A DNA stretch of 26,724 nucleotides from Mesostigma viride (lineage: Eukaryota > Streptophyta > Mesostigmatophyceae > Mesostigmatales > Mesostigmataceae): contig RPFO01000748.1 of NCBI GenBank assembly GCA_009746045.1, positions 1 to 26,724 on the forward strand. The letters run 5' to 3'. The notes under the pieces are model-generated. The model did no database searches. It saw only the letters and a program-made list of their open reading frames with translations, and was not told the origin of the DNA. Both the position numbers and the translations under genes were made by a program. Positions 26,565 through 26,724 of this stretch are shown here, piece after piece (the stretch's first letter is position 1; every line of letters starts with the position of its first letter).

Positions 26565-26724
26565 AGTTAACGCCAAGCGCATTGGCGTGATCCTGATTCG
26601 GCATATCTCTGCGATTCCAGCGGCACCGGAACGAGTTCATTCCGACGAGTATCAAGAAAGTTATGGCGTTCCGACTTCCCGGTCGCGCGCGAGCGCGAGC
26701 CGGCTGTTCTTCTAAGTCGGACGT
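26565..26724 (+). repeat. Partial 3' LTR of Y, cut by the window edge
   Basis: First 160 bp of the family 1 LTR (AGTTAACGCC onward), identical to the start of the other family 1 LTRs and continuing in sequence at 2055. Confidence 0.93.

Larger units (their letters stand above)
11689..26724 (+). mobile_element. Element Y (copia-type LTR retrotransposon, family 1), interrupted by Z; 3' end continues off the window
   Basis: Plus-strand element: 5' LTR, leader ORF, gag, in-frame TGA, pol split by Z at 15060/22885, 3' UTR, polypurine tract and the first 160 bp of the 3' LTR. The complete 3' LTR is at 1895-2590. Without Z, Y would be about 7.9 kb. Gag and pol are open, and the LTRs differ only by three single-base indels, so the insertion is recent. 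Confidence 0.9.
24654..26724 (+). repeat. Terminal redundancy, right copy (equals 1-2054)
   Basis: High-quality copy of the window's first 2,054 bases, with open pol. The window ends inside the LTR at the base equivalent to 2054, so reading on from 26724 to 2055 completes the Y LTR and its GCCTT duplication. Confidence 0.9.

Noticed and set aside
1-26724. CRISPR array, prokaryotic operon or phage region
   Set aside because: No spaced direct repeats, no ribosome-binding-site gene clusters and no phage genes. All content is eukaryotic retrotransposon.

Overview
The window is eukaryotic nuclear DNA made almost entirely of nested LTR retrotransposons of the Ty1/copia type, in which integrase is encoded upstream of reverse transcriptase. 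No host gene, rRNA or functional tRNA was found. Canonical TATA-box LTRs, a long tetranucleotide microsatellite and a tRNA-derived SINE-like insertion all point to a repeat-rich eukaryotic genome. The host cannot be named from sequence. Divergent copia-like elements occur in red algae and marine invertebrates, but that placement is a guess.

Layout. Three elements are nested. X (minus strand, family 1) has its 5' part at 2591-8458 and its 3' part at 9537-11688. Y (plus strand, also family 1) starts at 11689 and is inserted in X pol with the 5-bp target duplication GCCTT (11684-11688 and 2591-2595). Z (minus strand, family 2, 15061-22884) is inserted in Y pol with the target duplication CTAAT (15056-15060 and 22885-22889). 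The 3' end of Y is present twice: at 24654-26724, running off the right edge, and at 1-2590. The two copies differ only by single-base indels in what I compared. The 3' target duplication of Y lies at the left end of the window while its 5' partner lies at 11684. The window therefore behaves like a circularly permuted or terminally redundant contig with a unit of about 24.65 kb. Between the two X LTRs lies about 1.08 kb of non-element DNA with a 514-bp (GAAT)n array. A 282-bp SINE-like insertion sits in the X 3' UTR.

Gene plan. Both families share one unusual plan: LTR, a leader ORF of unknown function, Gag with a CCHC knuckle, an in-frame TGA followed by a hairpin, then Pol. Pol runs integrase, aspartic protease, RT, RNase H. 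Standard copia Pol runs protease, integrase, RT, RNase H, so the protease appears to have moved. Its active site reads Asp-Thr-Asn instead of Asp-Thr-Gly, the RT box reads HGDD instead of YVDD, and the integrase D-to-E spacing is 29 residues instead of about 35. LTRs end in AGTT...AACT instead of TG...CA. These traits are conserved between two clearly diverged families, so they describe a lineage rather than damage in one copy.

How the parts work together. Transcription would start in the LTR, with a TATA box in family 1 and an AATAAA signal in family 2. Gag forms the particle. Pol would be made as a Gag-Pol readthrough product and would carry out cleavage, reverse transcription and integration. 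The leader ORF role is unknown. Y and Z look young: their LTR pairs are near-identical, Z pol is open, and Y pol is open apart from the Z insertion. The first ~4.7 kb carries many homopolymer indels that look like uncorrected long-read errors.
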